Positions 32,297-44,738 of a stretch of 64,000 nt of DNA are shown in pieces. The notes beneath the pieces were generated by a model, which worked only from the letters and a program-made list of their open reading frames with translations, ran no database searches and was not told the DNA's origin. This DNA is from Adineta steineri (taxonomy: Eukaryota; Rotifera; Eurotatoria; Adinetida; Adinetidae): contig CAJNOI010000251.1 of NCBI GenBank assembly GCA_905250115.1, forward strand, positions 1 through 64,000. Direction: 5' to 3'. Both the position numbers and the translations under genes were made by a program. The number at the start of each line of letters is the position of its first letter. Positions within the stretch are counted from its first letter, which is position 1.

Positions 32297-34018
32297 TTAT
32301 ATGAGTTTAAAACTTTGCACACGATGATTAACATAGTCAGAAACATAGAGAAGAGTTTCGTTCAGATTAAGTATGACATATGTTGGATCACCGAATAACA
32401 TTGGAGAACTTCCTGCTTGTCCATCAATACCAACCACGGTTACTCCCTTTGTTGCACCAACAGCCCATTTTGTAACTCTATAGTTGTCTTCATCGGCTAT
32501 GTATATGGCACCTGTAGTTTTTGAAACATACACACTTATGGGATTGTTCAACTGCATGTTACTTGATCCTTGCCCATTTCCGCCTGCAACAGTAGTAGCA
32601 TTTGTTGAACCACCCAGTGTTATTCTTTGAATACGATTATTTCCAGCATCAGCAATATAAAGATACGAATGAAGTTCATCGAGAAAGAGTCCAGCTGGAT
32701 AACTTAGTTGATTACTTTGACTACCTGATATACCATTTTGACCTGCTATAATTATACCTACTGTAGCACCTGGAATCCATTTTGTTACTCGATGATTCAT
32801 TGTATCGGCTACATAAATATTTCCATGGGAGTCAACAGTGATTCCAAAGACATCAGCCACTGCATTTAGTGATGATCCAGAATAACCTGTTCCAACTACT
32901 TTTGTAGCACTTAATGATCCATTGGCCCAATACATTACACGATAGTTTATGTCATCAGCCACATAAATATTTGATGATGCATCAACATACAACACCGATG
33001 GTTCATAAAGTTGATTAGAACCAGTACCTGCACTAGCTGAACCTGCAACTCGTATACCTAATGTCGAACCTTCGTGAAATCGCATAACTCGACTATTGCC
33101 ATACTCGCAGACGTAGAGCGAATTATCAATACCCATGGCTAATCCCCATGGTTTATTGAGAGCATTATTATCTGAACCTGCTGTACCATTTCCATATCCA
33201 GCAACAGTATTACCATTTTGAAGAGACAATGCTGAAAAATAGATACAGAATCTTAAAATATGTTTACTTAATTTCAGTTGGTAAACTTAGAATTAATTAG
33301 AAACGAGATAATAGTATTTAATCTAATGACTAATTGTTGTGTAATTAAAAAATATAGTATAATTGAGATGTATTCTACGAAAGTCGAATCGATAAATCAA
33401 TAATATTCAATTAAAAATAAGCCGTTATATATCTAAATATATTAATAAATTAAATAACTTACGCCCACATTGTAGACGTGGTAAACAAGTATAATTGAGA
33501 TCTGTACGACAATCTGTTTCATTGATGCATTGACTTCCTAGTAATTTTTGACTTCGACAAATTGATCCATCAAAATAAGTATTTGATTGACATTGACACG
33601 ATGAATTGATACATTTTAAATATCGACTTCCTTGACAAAATAAACATGATTTACCATAACTATCGAACTGTGTTGAATCAAGTTCGATTGATCCAACAAC
33701 TGATTGAGATAATGATGAAGAAATAATTGATCCTGTAGTATCTAAATCACCTTGAAAGATTCGACACCGATGTGATACAATGTCAAAATCAAATGTGCGA
33801 CAAAGTACCGTTGTATGACACATTTGACTACATATTTCTAGAGAATCTGCGGTTGTTTGTTGTAAGAAAAGGGCTTCCATATCAATAGGAGAGAATTCAA
33901 ATCCTGAACTAGAGAAATGAATAAATGATTGCCAACCACTAGATATATCTTCGCTTGAAAGAGATATTGAAATATAAATAAGAAAAATATGTAAATGATA
34001 ATTAAACCAAATTAACAT
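32297..34018 (-). CDS. Secreted PAN/Cys-rich NHL-repeat protein (2 exons)
   Basis: Exon 1 is 34018-33463 and exon 2 is 33231-32297 on the minus strand (GT-AG). They join to 497 codons with stop. Residues 1 to about 22 are a hydrophobic signal peptide. Next comes a PAN/apple-like stretch (CSQMCHTTVLCRTFDFD...CRIF), then a Cys-rich region (CLFCQGSRYLKC...CQCQSNTYFDGSIC...CINETDC) of EGF/EB type up to about residue 185. The rest is a beta-propeller of six NHL repeats with landmarks ALNKPWGLAM, SNIYVADDINYRV, GNIYVADTMNHRV, YLYIADAGNNRI, AIYIADEDNYRV and LLYVSDYVNHRV. This is an extracellular NHL protein of a type abundant in bdelloids. Partner and function unknown. Confidence 0.85.
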
Positions 34019-35383
34019 TTTTATCCTATTAAATCGATTCTATGGAAAATTAATGATCTAATAAATAAATAAATAAATAATATTTATCATGACAATACTC
34101 ATTTCAATCTATAGACGTACTTTTTCAAAAGAAATCAAAAAAGAAAAAAGTGCAAAGAAATAACATGAAAATATTTCTTAAATAGAAAGAAAAGTTAATG
34201 AGGTAAAGAGAACGATGTAAAACAAGAAGTTCTTATTTTAAACATTTTTTTTCTCAACCTATTAAAATTTCAATTTCACACTGAATAGATATAGAATATG
34301 TAACTAATTATCATAAATTTTTATTTCGAGTGACGTCTTTGATTCAATTATGACTCTATAAACAATGTAAAAATTAATTTAAATATTAATTTCTATGTAA
34401 TCCTTCACTTTTCTCTCCAATAATTATGCTATCATTTTCAATTTTTATCATTCGAATGAGTTTTTCATCTACGCTTTTTGTATTAATCTTTCTAATAGTT
34501 CAGAGTTAGATAGTATAAAATATGGAATCTATAAGTTCTTGTAAATATTATATTTCAATGAGTAAGAGAAAAGGGTAAGGTAATTTAAAAAAAACAAATT
34601 TATTCATGTTCTATCATCAAAACTTAATTCACTTCCGATGTTTTTTTTTGTTGTTGAATGTGATGTAAAAAGACTTTATTTTCTTGTAATTATTGTTAAA
34701 GATGTGACTCAAACTTGAGAAATTCTATCTTTAGTTGTATTAAATACCAAAAGATATTGAGTAAAACGACAGATCTTTTTAAGTGATTTACTTGTTCTAT
34801 AAATTGTTATTTTGCTTAATATTTTTAACTATCGAACACAGTTTAATTTCATGCGACAATTATTTTTCAGAGAAATATTCTGAATAAATGAAACGATGTA
34901 CTATCCTATAATTTTCATTAAGAATTAATCTATATGAATTGTAAAGTACCAAAAACATGTTAAATATGCATTTTTGTGTCTATTCAATAATTGATAAAAT
35001 ATCGAAGAATCAATCTTTTTAACCAACAATTTTCTCATAGATGATATTTACAAAACTTCGATGGTTGAATATTTTTTATAGAGAAAAAAAACATATTTTG
35101 TCATCATTCATTCACTCGCTCTTGTCACTTCTTTGCTTGTTCTATTCGTTATCTTTCCTTTTTGTTCTTTATTTCTCGTCTTTCATAAAACAAGAATCAT
35201 CTTTCTTTTAACAACATTTACTCCTTAAATATTCAACGATATCAGTAGTAGGTGAGAAAATGAAAGAGAATCAGCATTCTTTATGACAAGAGATATATCA
35301 TGCGCCATAACACTATTATTTTCGTTGTTCGATTTTACAAGAATCTAATTCTTAGAGTTGTTAATTCTTTGATAATAATGTCG
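34019..35383. other. Intergenic AT-rich DNA, nothing recognised
   Basis: Upstream side of the NHL gene. Very AT-rich, including a TAAA-type microsatellite near 34060-34080. No gene or inverted repeat noticed. Confidence 0.5.
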
Positions 35384-35449
35384 TCTTGAGGGTGTAGGTG
35401 GGCGAGGTTCTATATAAGTTGTATACCCAACTACCGATCTCACACCCTG
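35384..35449. repeat. Telomere-like inverted-repeat element 14
   Basis: TCTTGAGGGTGTAGGTGGG on the left; the right arm, TCTCACACCCTGC, is shorter and decayed. Confidence 0.65.
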
Positions 35450-35658
35450 CTTTCTGATTCGTTACATCAAGAGACAGCACATTGGTTTTTTCCAATTTAT
35501 AATGGTTGACTCACATTTTCATGACTCATGAGGTATGAATCATGACACTTGAGAAATAAGAAAGATGTAAAGCATACATTGTTTTTATTCCTACGAAGTA
35601 AAAAAGAATGTAATGTTTCTTCCTCGCCATTCGTTTGGTTGTTAGGTGAGGTATAGAC

Positions 35659-35933
35659 ATGTATAATCCATCAATGGACGAAGGTAAAATTAATCGTGAT
35701 CATATCGTCAATTAGTTCCTGCAGAATATTTCAATCCTATTTGCCAAGATCTACTTTGGAAAGAACGTTCATATGCTTCATGTTAACATTTATTCTGTGA
35801 AAAATGTCTTCATATGTACCTTCAAAGTTCCCCTAATGCAAATAGATATCCATTTCGATATCAAGCATTTGAAGAATGTCGATATCCTCCATACATTCAA
35901 TCATTATTAGCTAAATTAAATATTTATTTATAA
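35659..35933 (+). pseudogene. RING-finger (TRAF-like) pseudogene
   Basis: ATG at 35659, a possible 32 bp intron (35684-35715), then a frame to the stop at 35931. It reads EYFNPICQDLLWKERSYASC, an in-frame TAA (35784-35786), then HLFCEKCLHMYLQSSPN. That is the C-x-x-C ... C-x-HxFC-x-x-C layout of a C3HC4 RING, as in bdelloid TRAF-like proteins. The first cysteine is replaced (F) and the stop falls where C-G-H is expected. Two lesions in the metal-binding core mark it as dead. Confidence 0.6.
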
Positions 35934-35941
35934 ATGTTTCA

Positions 35942-35993
35942 TTGAGGGTGGGTGTGATTGAAATAAATATAATCACATGCACACCCTCAAGAT
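35942..35993. repeat. Telomere-like inverted-repeat element 15 (compact)
   Basis: TTGAGGGTGGGTGTGATTG on the left and CACATGCACACCCTCAAG on the right, total 52 bp. It lies 9 bp after the RING pseudogene frame and 86 bp before the cullin ATG. Confidence 0.85.
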
Positions 35994-36078
35994 GAGTTAC
36001 TTGATTATTTTAGCTAAAATATTTTTCATTTATCGGTTTATCTATTTTAGAGAGTATTTTCAATAAATAGAATAAAAT

Positions 36079-39000
36079 ATGTCGGAAGATTTACTAAATA
36101 AAGCCAAGAGTCAAGTAGAAAATATTATTGATTCTATTTATTCGTTCCGTGAAGTTTCGCGTGCAATGTTTATGGAAACATATACGTAAGTTTCTTTCTA
36201 TTTTTGCTTGGGACGTCGATTTTTAATTATAGTATTACATACGATTATTTGATGTCAATACCTCCATCTACATCAGAAAAGCGTTCTACACGTCACTATA
36301 ACGTACCGGATGGGTGTAAAGTCGTCGGAGGTGAATTATACCATCATATCCAAACTTATCTTGAGAACAAGTTGAACTATATATGTAAAGTAAAGCTTTC
36401 TTCCGTTTTATTGAATCTAGTTCAGATAGGTTTGTCTAATATTCCTCTGTTTATTTCTATTTTAGGATGTTCATCAAATGACAGATAATGATGCACTTCA
36501 CCTGTATGAAAAGAATTGGAACAATTACAAAAATATGTGTCGAAAAGTAAATAATGCTTGCCGTTATCTCAATCAACATTGGGTTCAACGAGAGTGGAAT
36601 GCCGGAAGACGCGATATTGTTGAGATTAACGTGGTATGTTATATTTAATCATTTTGTTTTCTTTTTTGAATTGTTTGAATACTTAGCTATCGCAACGAAT
36701 TTGGAAGGACAATTTTTTCAAACCATTATTTTTACGTATGACACAAGCATGTTTTAATTTAATCAGTATAGATCGGAATACTAATTCTTTTGCTGATAAT
36801 AAACTAATCGAAAATATCCTCCATTTGTATTGTAAATAGACAATTATTTGTTTATTTTTTGTTTTCAAACAGTAGTCTTTTTCAGTGGATAAAAATTTGA
36901 TCGAACTAATGAGCAATGATGTGATCAACTCCGCTGCTATTGGATCATTTGAAACTAAATTTCTTCAAGTAGCACAAGATTTCTATGTCAAACAAAATGT
37001 TTCTTCTTTTGAACCAGATCAAATATTCGAATATCTGATACCGGTAACTTTCATAATCCAACAAAGAATCTCTGAATCATCGATTTGTTTAGATATCAAA
37101 ATATATTCATCATGAAACAAATCTTATTATGTCTTATCTTCCTCAAGAGCTGTCAATATCGAAAAAGTTAACTAATATGGTACAAGACATATTTATTCCT
37201 CAAGATATATTTACTATTATTTTGGAATACTTAAAATCAATCGTACAAAATGAGAATTCTCAAGGTGGGAAGTTTAGTGTATTTCGTTTCTTTTAGTTTT
37301 TCTATTTTTATACAGAATTAACAAGATTTTATAAACCAATTAGTCAAATCCCAAAATTAAAGAACGAAGTGGCAAAATTGATCGAAACTCATATCTTTAT
37401 GAAAGGTATAAATGCTATTAAATATGTTAATGAAAAAGTAATTAATATAAGTTAAACTCGAATCATTTCCACTAATCTAGTTTTATACTTTATAGGATCC
37501 AAAACTATATATTGAAACAATTCTTGATATTCACAAGAAATACTTACAATTTGTGCAAGACACTTTTGATGGTGAACAAATTTTTATTACTGCATTCGAT
37601 AAAGTAAATATATTTTCATTGAAATTGTTATCTATTATGAATGATATTATATAGGCTTGTGGTAAACTCATAAATAATGTTACAACAGAAGCAGGTAATA
37701 GCTCAATCAAATCATCTGAGTTATTAGTTCGATATTGTGATGCATTATCGAAAAAAGGGTTTGTTCAAAAAAACTTCATGTCATACCAAGATCGACATAA
37801 TCTGTTTTTTGTAGAACTAAAAATATTGAAGAAACTGATTTCGAAGAAGAATTCAATAAAATCATGGTATTAGTTGTTTTCTCCAAGTTCTTTTCATTAA
37901 ATATTCCGTTAATATTGTAGATTGTTTTCAATTACATTGAAGATAAAGATATCTTTGAAAGATTGTATCGAAATCGGTTAGCGAAACGTTTAATTGGTCA
38001 ATTAAGTGATTCGGACGATTATGAGAAATTTATGGTTTTACAACTACAAGTAAATATTTCACTCTACTTCACAATCTAAAATGAATATCTAATTTTCTTA
38101 TCTTTTCCAGCGAAAATGTGGTTTTGAATATACAACAAAATTAGAACGAATGTTACAAGATGTTGATGTTAGTAAAACCCTCACATCTGACTATGAAAAA
38201 TATTGTGAAAATCATCATATAACTGATATAGGTAAAACAAATCGGCAGAATACTTTAAATGACATGATTTATTCTAGTTGATTTTTCTATAATGGTACTC
38301 ACTTCAAATTCATGGTCATTTCCTGAAATACCAAATCTTGTTCTTCCAATTGAAGTAAAATTTTCATAATTATTCATCATTTTCTTTACTATCGAATTTA
38401 TCATTTTAGTTAAAATCAACGTCGAATAATTTCATAGATTTTTATAATCATGATCATAATGGTCGAAAATTAAAATGGCTTCACCAACATTCAAAAGGAG
38501 AACTGCAAACATCTTTTACATCACAAAAATATATTTTCCAAGTATCAACTTATCAGATGGCTGTTTTATTATTATTTAATAAATTTTTAATTTGGACAGT
38601 TGAACGACTACATGATGAAACACAAATTAAACTTGATACATTACTTCAAGTTATTAGTAGTTTGTTGAAGAATAAAATATTAATATGCGAAAATATCAAT
38701 ATAGATGAAGATTTCAAACATACTAACATTCAGATGAATTATGTAATTCATTTATCAAATGATTTTAAAAGGTAATTTTTTTTATATCGAAGTCAGTCAA
38801 TATATGATTTTTTCTTTTATTTTGTGAAGTAAAAAACTTCGATTAAACCTAAATGTTCCATTGAAATATATCGACCAGAAAAGTATTAGCGTTGATGATA
38901 CAATCAATAATGATCGTAGAATGGTCATTCAAGCAACCATTGTTCGAATAATGAAAGCTAGACAAATATTAGAATATCCATTATTAATACAAGAAGTAAT

Positions 39001-39185
39001 TCAACAATTAACTCCCCGTTTTATACCAAAAATTCCTGTTATTAAAGTAAATGAAGTTCTTTTTCTTTTTTAAAAATGAAATTTGAATTTTGTTTTATTT
39101 TTAGAAAACTATTGATACTTTAATCGAAAACCAATATCTTGAACGACAATCCGATGACAAAAATATTCTAAAATATTTGGCTTAG
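36079..39185 (+). CDS. cul1: Cullin-1-like ubiquitin-ligase scaffold (16 exons)
   Basis: Exons: 36079-36185, 36233-36389, 36466-36633, 36687-36831, 36886-37043, 37093-37264, 37316-37437, 37496-37603, 37655-37758, 37815-37866, 37921-38049, 38111-38231, 38278-38354, 38410-38771, 38830-39046 and 39105-39185. All are GT-AG with consistent phase, giving 759 residues, the normal cullin length. Seen: N-terminal cullin repeats (ACRYLNQHWVQREW, YEKNWNNY); a cullin-homology domain with FERLYRNRLAKRL, CGFEYTTKLERMLQDV and LVLPIE; SKGELQTSF and STYQMAVLLLFN. The C-terminal winged helix has IQATIVRIMKARQ, where Lys703 is the expected NEDD8 site, and ends QYLER...KYLA. Cullin-1 scaffolds SCF ligases, joining Skp1/F-box adaptors to Rbx1. 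Segment order and wording fit cullin-1 better than cullins 2-5. No lesion seen. Confidence 0.93.
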
Positions 39186-39710
39186 ATAAAAAAAACTGTT
39201 ATAGTTTTTCAGAATACTATTCCATTATTAAAATAAATTTGACCTAAGTATGAGATGGAAAGAATATTTACAATCATATTCGCACTTACATCCTCAAGAT
39301 CACAGAAGCAAAGTTTTGAGGGTATGCCTATATCTTAGTCATCATGTATATGTATATTTTGCTTCTTATTTTTTCGTTGTTACGTCAGTGTATATACAGA
39401 CAATTCATTTTAAGAGAAATTATATACTGATAAACAGAACATGTGCGCTTTACGTTGTTTATACATGAAACGAAACATATCTACTTTTAGATTCAAGCAA
39501 CAAGTATTTTTTACAAGTGAAAGTATAAATGACGAAAATACTAGTCCATCAATTAAGAAAAAACTACCTTCAAGTCTCAGCTATTGGTTAGTGAGGCATT
39601 CGTTTCAATAGTAGGTAATGGAACTTCTAAAATAGAAGAAGAATGGTTTAAAGTCTATGATTGTGTAATTGAACTGGGCAGTACTTTTTTTTGATAGTGG
39701 CAATGTTTAT
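39186..39710. other. Intergenic DNA, possible exon remnant near 39490
   Basis: A short frame after a TTTTAG acceptor near 39489 reads FKQQVFFTSESINDENTSP and ends within 35 codons. No domain is recognised and no gene is called. The cullin 3' end is on the left. Confidence 0.35.
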
Positions 39711-39780
39711 AGAGTGTGGGTGGGTGTGGTTATTTTTATTTTACATCCACAACGTCACACCCATCTGCACCCGCACCCTG
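39711..39780. repeat. Telomere-like inverted-repeat element 16
   Basis: GAGTGTGGGTGGGTGTGG on the left; CACACCCATCTGCACCCGCA on the right. It lies on the 5' side of the small Cys-rich gene. Confidence 0.75.
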
Positions 39781-39985
39781 GAGAGATGTTACAATCATAT
39801 CTACATACGTCTTCAAACCATATCTGGTTTTTGTTACTCACATTTTTTGCTTCTTTTTCTTTCTCTTTTATGTTCTGTTCTTCATTCGATAATAAGATAC
39901 AGCATGAAGAAACGGTTCTCTCATAATAGCACAACAGTAGCATTAGAATTTTATCAAGTTTCTGGTAAGACACGCAAGTATCCTT

Positions 39986-40336
39986 ATGGATATGTCATCC
40001 AATATTAATCGCGGTACATCGGAAGTCGTTCGTGTGGAACCACAGAGTAATACACAAGACTTTCATCAAGAACTACCTTGCAACGGTCGTGCTTGTATTC
40101 GTTGTGGTAAGTGTCGCGATTGGGTTTGGATTGATGGTCACAATCAGTGGATGGTAGAACGCAAATATTATATTAGGCGTCCTGATGCTACTTGCACAGG
40201 TTGCTGTGGTGGTCAATATGATAGTCGATATGACTATGATTCTTGTTATGGTGGTGGTTCCTATTACCATTTTTTTTGTGGTTGTTGTTTCTTTGGTCGT
40301 CATTGTGAATGTGATGATAACCGTCTTTTAGAGTGA
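39986..40336 (+). CDS. Small Cys/Tyr/Gly-rich protein, copy 1
   Basis: 116 residues, single frame. Its paralogue of equal length is at 49091-49441; 75 of 116 residues are identical by my count. Landmarks: VRVEPQSNT, LPC.G.AC..CGKCRDW, YY..RPDATCTGC.GG, GGGSYYH, FGRHCEC. Six or more conserved cysteines in CxxC-like pairs suggest metal binding or disulphides. No signal peptide or membrane helix is evident; the C-terminal aromatic/Cys-rich block is mildly hydrophobic. The homology between the copies extends into both flanks, including the start of the 3' telomere-like element, so a segment was duplicated, not just the coding frame. Family not recognised; function unknown. Confidence 0.75.
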   Translation: MDMSSNINRGTSEVVRVEPQSNTQDFHQELPCNGRACIRCGKCRDWVWIDGHNQWMVERKYYIRRPDATCTGCCGGQYDSRYDYDSCYGGGSYYHFFCGCCFFGRHCECDDNRLLE

Positions 40337-40431
40337 AAAGTTTAGTTTTGTGTGCTATCTTAATTGCTAACTAGATGTTATATTATCATTAATGATAAAA
40401 ACCGCTTTAAAGATTGATGTATGGATGCAAG

Positions 40432-40500
40432 CTAGGATGTAAGTGTGGGTGTGTGTTCGAGAATAAAGGCATCGCAATCACACCTGCACCCATATCCAAA
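40432..40500. repeat. Telomere-like inverted-repeat element 17
   Basis: AGGATGTAAGTGTGGGTGTG on the left; ATCACACCTGCACCCATATC on the right. It starts 95 bp after the stop of copy 1 of the duplicated gene; an equivalent element follows copy 2 at the same distance. Confidence 0.75.
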
Positions 40501-43500
40501 TGTCTGTTTTCGTTCAAAATTCCGAAATTGAGATAAATGCATAGAATGATAGTCCGTTTTCAGTCCTTTCAGAGGTAATATAATTTTTTATCAAATCCAT
40601 TTTTTTGGCTAAAATTTGGGGCATTACTATTGACAAATATGAGTTTGTTGCGCTAAATCGGAAAGTTTTTCTTTTTTTCTTAGTTGACACTTTTGCGAAC
40701 GCGCATCCCACATTTCTTGATCACGAAGCGTCTAATATTTATATATACATATTTCTTTGAAAGAGCATGTCAAGGCGCAATGCATGATAGAGTCCTTTTT
40801 CTTCGCTAAAAAAGTAAGTATGTAAAAAAACAGTCTGTCAAGAGACATGACGGACATCCTTTCGAAGATACCTCTTTTGACGATATTACTTATCCTTTAT
40901 TTCGTATTACTAGTTCTCCTTCCTCTCGGTATGTCATCTTTCGATGCATGTTCCTTTAACGCATTTATCTTTAATTCTTCATATATCTTTCTCTTATTCT
41001 TTTCTTTCGTTTGGTTTTCGTCCTTGAATTCAAGGAAAAAAGTGGTAAGACAAAAAGTTGGTAGATAAGATGAGTCTGGACAGAACACTTCTGACGAGGG
41101 TCGACAAAGAATGGCGATAAAAGAATCCTATTCTGAATTTCGGAGAGAGAGTCAAAAATGGGATCGAGTCTGAATCATAAGTTTAACTAAGAAGTCATAA
41201 ATGCACGATTAGAATATAGTATATATTTTACCGGGTCAATCCCGTTCCATCTGTTGTTTTTTTTTGCGTTATACATTTTATTCTTTATTCAATAAACGAT
41301 TACGTCTCAGCATTGTCCGAACACCTTACACTATCCATGCGATCTTAGAAAGTTTGGTGTTCGTGGTGTTTGCAAAAATTATGAATACTCTACGTACACC
41401 CATCTCACATCCCTAGTCTTTGATTCCATTTTGCGATCAAGATTGTTTTTTTGTAAATTCAGATCGACATTATATGGGCTATCGTATGAGGATGGAGGGC
41501 TTCAAGGTTTATCTGACCTGTGTCACTACATCTTATCCTCGCCATCTGATACGTTCTCAAAGTGCATGTTTTGACCGTCACTATGATTGAGATCGAGAAT
41601 CTACGCGTGCATTTCTGCTTTCGCTACCAAAAAGTCGTTTCGAGCATCACATGCCTTGGTAGAATTGGATAAAAAAATAGACTTTTAAGAATTAGTTAAT
41701 AAAATCCAACATAAGTTGGATTGTTGTATAAGAATAACTTGCTATGTAATTCATTTACATCACAGATCGGTCCCAAGTACATATATTATTTGATTTCAAC
41801 GAACGAGTGATCCACTTTGTATTGATTTTTAGTGAAGAATATAGAAAAACCTGAAACTGCCCTTGTAAAATAAGTGATGAAGTGTTATAATTGAAAAAGA
41901 ATCCATGTTTAGAAATAATATAGATAAGAGAAAAATATTTTGAAAACAGAAAAGAATAATACAGACTGCACCAAATGTATATGAAGGACGAATACAATTT
42001 TTATCAAGAAGAATAGTATGAGACACTATTTATATCTCTTTCTCGTACAATCTAACGTTTTTTTTGGTAAGTCGCCTATTTAAGGCGTATCAAAAGTAGA
42101 AACAGTGGCGCTTTATTCTCATCCAGAATGTTTGCAAAATTCCATTCTATATACTCGCATAAACAAAAAACGCTCTATGTTTCTATGTTATTTGGTCATA
42201 CTTCACGTAATATAGTCTTAATAAATCTCATGGAATTGTCATTTATACTCGTTGTAAGTTTGCACTACAGCTTTTATTTCATTTGAATGCGCTATTAAAA
42301 AGCAAAATATAGCATACAATACAAGGTGAAAAGCTCTGTGATTTGCATAAGACTACTTATTTTATAGCTACACTTTTTCTTTTCAGAGTGAACATTAGAG
42401 GTGGGCCATTATTTTTAGCGGAACTGAATTAATGATATTAGTTAGTGACTTTGATTAATATTGATGATTAATCAGAAACATGAACATTAATATTAAGTTT
42501 ATATAAATAGTCTACCACTAAACGGGTGTGACTTCGGCGATTAAACTTCAAACATAAGAAAAAGATACCTTTTTTGAAACATAACACACCAACTTTTTGT
42601 TATTTCATCGTTTTACTTAGAAGACGCGCCGTCAGAAATGAAAATCAAATATACCAACATATATAGTGTGAAGAGCTGTACAAGTTTCATAGTAAAGCCT
42701 GTTGTGTTGCTTTATAAAGGAGAGAAAGTCAGTGCAATCGGTCAACACTTTGTCCATTTTCAAAACAAAAAGTGCAACTACGGAATAGATGAGTTATGTA
42801 AATTGTAGAGCTTTTCGCACTGTATTCTACGGTATGTTTTGATTGCTAATGCAATATATTAAGGGACGAAAATTTAATCTGTCTCACTTATTATAACGTA
42901 GTACAACGAGCACGAATACTAATGACACGGATCTTATTAAAAATTTGTTGCCATTATATTATGTGAAGTATAACCAAATAGTACAAAAAGATAGAACTGT
43001 TTTCCTCTATCAGACTATATAGAAAGAAGTCTTTTAAACATACTATACGAGAATAAAATGCCACTGCTATTCCTTTTCATATGCCATAAGTAATAATTAT
43101 TGTAAGCAATTTCATGCTTTCCGTAGCAGATGCAAATACTTGACGAACAGTTGCAGCCCTTATCTATCGAAAAATCGAAAGTAAATGCTTAGTTATAGAG
43201 GAGTATCGAGAACACCTCTTGTTGTGTAAGTAGGAATGGATCTGATATTTAAGAAAATTCGTCAGTTTGTTCGAAAACGCTTGAGTCTGAAACGAGGTGG
43301 AACTTTTTTAATTAAAAATGATTAATTCATTTGTCCATTGAGGAAAAGAAATGCATCTGATATTGGCAGGTACAGCTAAACTATTTTTCTTGACTCAATA
43401 GTAAAGAAAAAGTAGCCTGTTACAAAATAATAATGCGAGCACTGACAATAGTAGAAGATCTATGCTCAAAGCATCAGTAACTATACATAATAAGGAAGTG

Positions 43501-43554
43501 ATATCTCTAGTTTATTCGTTTGTCTCTTTTAGAAACGTCAGACGAAAAAAGATA
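40501..43554. other. 3 kb intergenic stretch with weak remnants
   Basis: No supported gene. After an acceptor-like TTCAG at 41459-41463 a frame reads RHYMGYRMRMEGFKVYL and stops near 41588; GYRMR recalls the MATH/TRAF fold but is too short to call. A half telomere-like motif (ACACCCATCTCACATCCC) lies at 41396. ORFs at 40847-41068 and 41755-42026 look like chance AT-rich frames. Confidence 0.4.
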
Positions 43555-44325
43555 ATGCAAGAATCTGATTACACGAAAATCATATGGGGCACTATTATGA
43601 GTGCGGTGTTTGTCGCTCTTATCATTCTGCTTCTTTTACCATCGGATATGTACAAGAAGCTGGTCGATAGTCTATTCGGTGGTTTTATTAAAGAACCTCC
43701 AATAGAAGAAAATAACGTAGCACGCAACGAGTGTTGTACACGTTTGACGCGGAATTTGAGAAAAAGGATGTTCACACTACCTGTTTTTCTCATGGCAATC
43801 ATCGTACTTGTTCTTGTTTTTATTGATGGATGTATATTGAAAGCAGAGTTCGTTTATCCTGGTGATATGTGTCCATCAACACAATCAGTCTGCTTCGCTC
43901 GGTATAAAAATAACACGAAAAGTTCCTACCTCTGTACAAATGACGAAATGGTCATTTCAAATGTCACTAGTATAAAAACTGTTATTTGCTATACATGGAT
44001 CCATAACAGTCAGACTTCGTCAGATGTTTTGAATCAACTTGGTCTATGTGCTGGTATACTTTCGCTATTGACATTTTATTTAAAAATACTTTATTGGATG
44101 TCACGCAGTCAGTGTCTAATGTGCTTTGTCTTAATCCTCGCCCTGGTGAACCTTTCTATTTGTGCGGCAGCTTTATTTGACGGAGATAAACTAGGTTTAC
44201 GCATATCTCTCACTGACAAATGGCTAATCGGTCTAGTTGCAATTATACATATTCTAGTGTGGATATGGACTATATGTGGACATTGGCAAGAAAACAAGAT
44301 CGATAATAATGACATTGCATTATAA
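43555..44325 (+). CDS. Multi-pass membrane protein, unrecognised family
   Basis: The frame opens at 43462, but the first 31 codons contain a likely acceptor (CTCTTTTAG before 43533), so translation from Met at 43555 (MQESDYTKIIWG) is preferred, giving 256 residues. Hydrophobic segments in that numbering lie near 9-28, 75-95, 160-182, 188-208 and 228-248. Between the second and third is an extracellular-looking loop with paired cysteines (DMCPSTQSVCFARY, YLCTNDE, VICYTW) and three N-glycosylation sites. A dibasic, Cys-containing cytoplasmic stretch (NECCTRLTRNLRKRM) precedes the second segment. Layout suggests four or five passes, loosely like tetraspan proteins, but no CCG motif is present. 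Function unknown. Confidence 0.6.
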   Translation: MQESDYTKIIWGTIMSAVFVALIILLLLPSDMYKKLVDSLFGGFIKEPPIEENNVARNECCTRLTRNLRKRMFTLPVFLMAIIVLVLVFIDGCILKAEFVYPGDMCPSTQSVCFARYKNNTKSSYLCTNDEMVISNVTSIKTVICYTWIHNSQTSSDVLNQLGLCAGILSLLTFYLKILYWMSRSQCLMCFVLILALVNLSICAAALFDGDKLGLRISLTDKWLIGLVAIIHILVWIWTICGHWQENKIDNNDIAL

Positions 44326-44356
44326 ATTATTACGTTGTTCGCCGACTCGGAAATAC

Positions 44357-44387
44357 AATAAATATTATTCAGTGAGGGCGTGAGTAT
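44357..44387 (+). terminator. Poly(A) signal followed by G/T-rich half element
   Basis: AATAAA at 44357-44362, 32 bp after the stop of the membrane-protein gene. Ten bases on comes GTGAGGGCGTGAGTAT, resembling a left half of the telomere-like elements with no right arm. The spacing is that of a canonical downstream polyadenylation element. Confidence 0.45.
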
Positions 44388-44738
44388 AACAAATTAAAAT
44401 TAAAGAGTTTTAAAATAAGCAGTCATTTTACTTGTCCACTGAATTGTAGAATGAATTTTAATAAATATAATCATATGAACTTGCCGTTAAAGATACGAAA
44501 AACCAACTAAGAAAAATCATAAAATTGGGGAAGAATTAAACCCACATGTTCCCACAACAAATGTGTAATTTAAAATGCGGCTAAGTATTCCTAACGAATT
44601 CATGATTGTTTTTATTCGTCGGTTGATTTTTATATACTTATTTCGTTATTGTATTCCAATGAATAGATGTCATGACTATTCGCATCTAATCGTTAAGTAG
44701 TACAAAAAAGAGAGTTTCTTGTGTTAGGGGGTCGAGGT

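Noticed and set aside
40073..40303. Thr-rich minus-strand frame opposite the Cys-rich gene, also seen at 49010-49408
   Set aside because: It is a reverse-strand shadow of the Cys/Gly-rich codons. It is conserved between the copies only because the plus-strand gene is.
41396..41413. ACACCCATCTCACATCCC as an element
   Set aside because: Only a single weak half is present and no partner arm is found within several hundred bases; kept as a note in the intergenic entry only.
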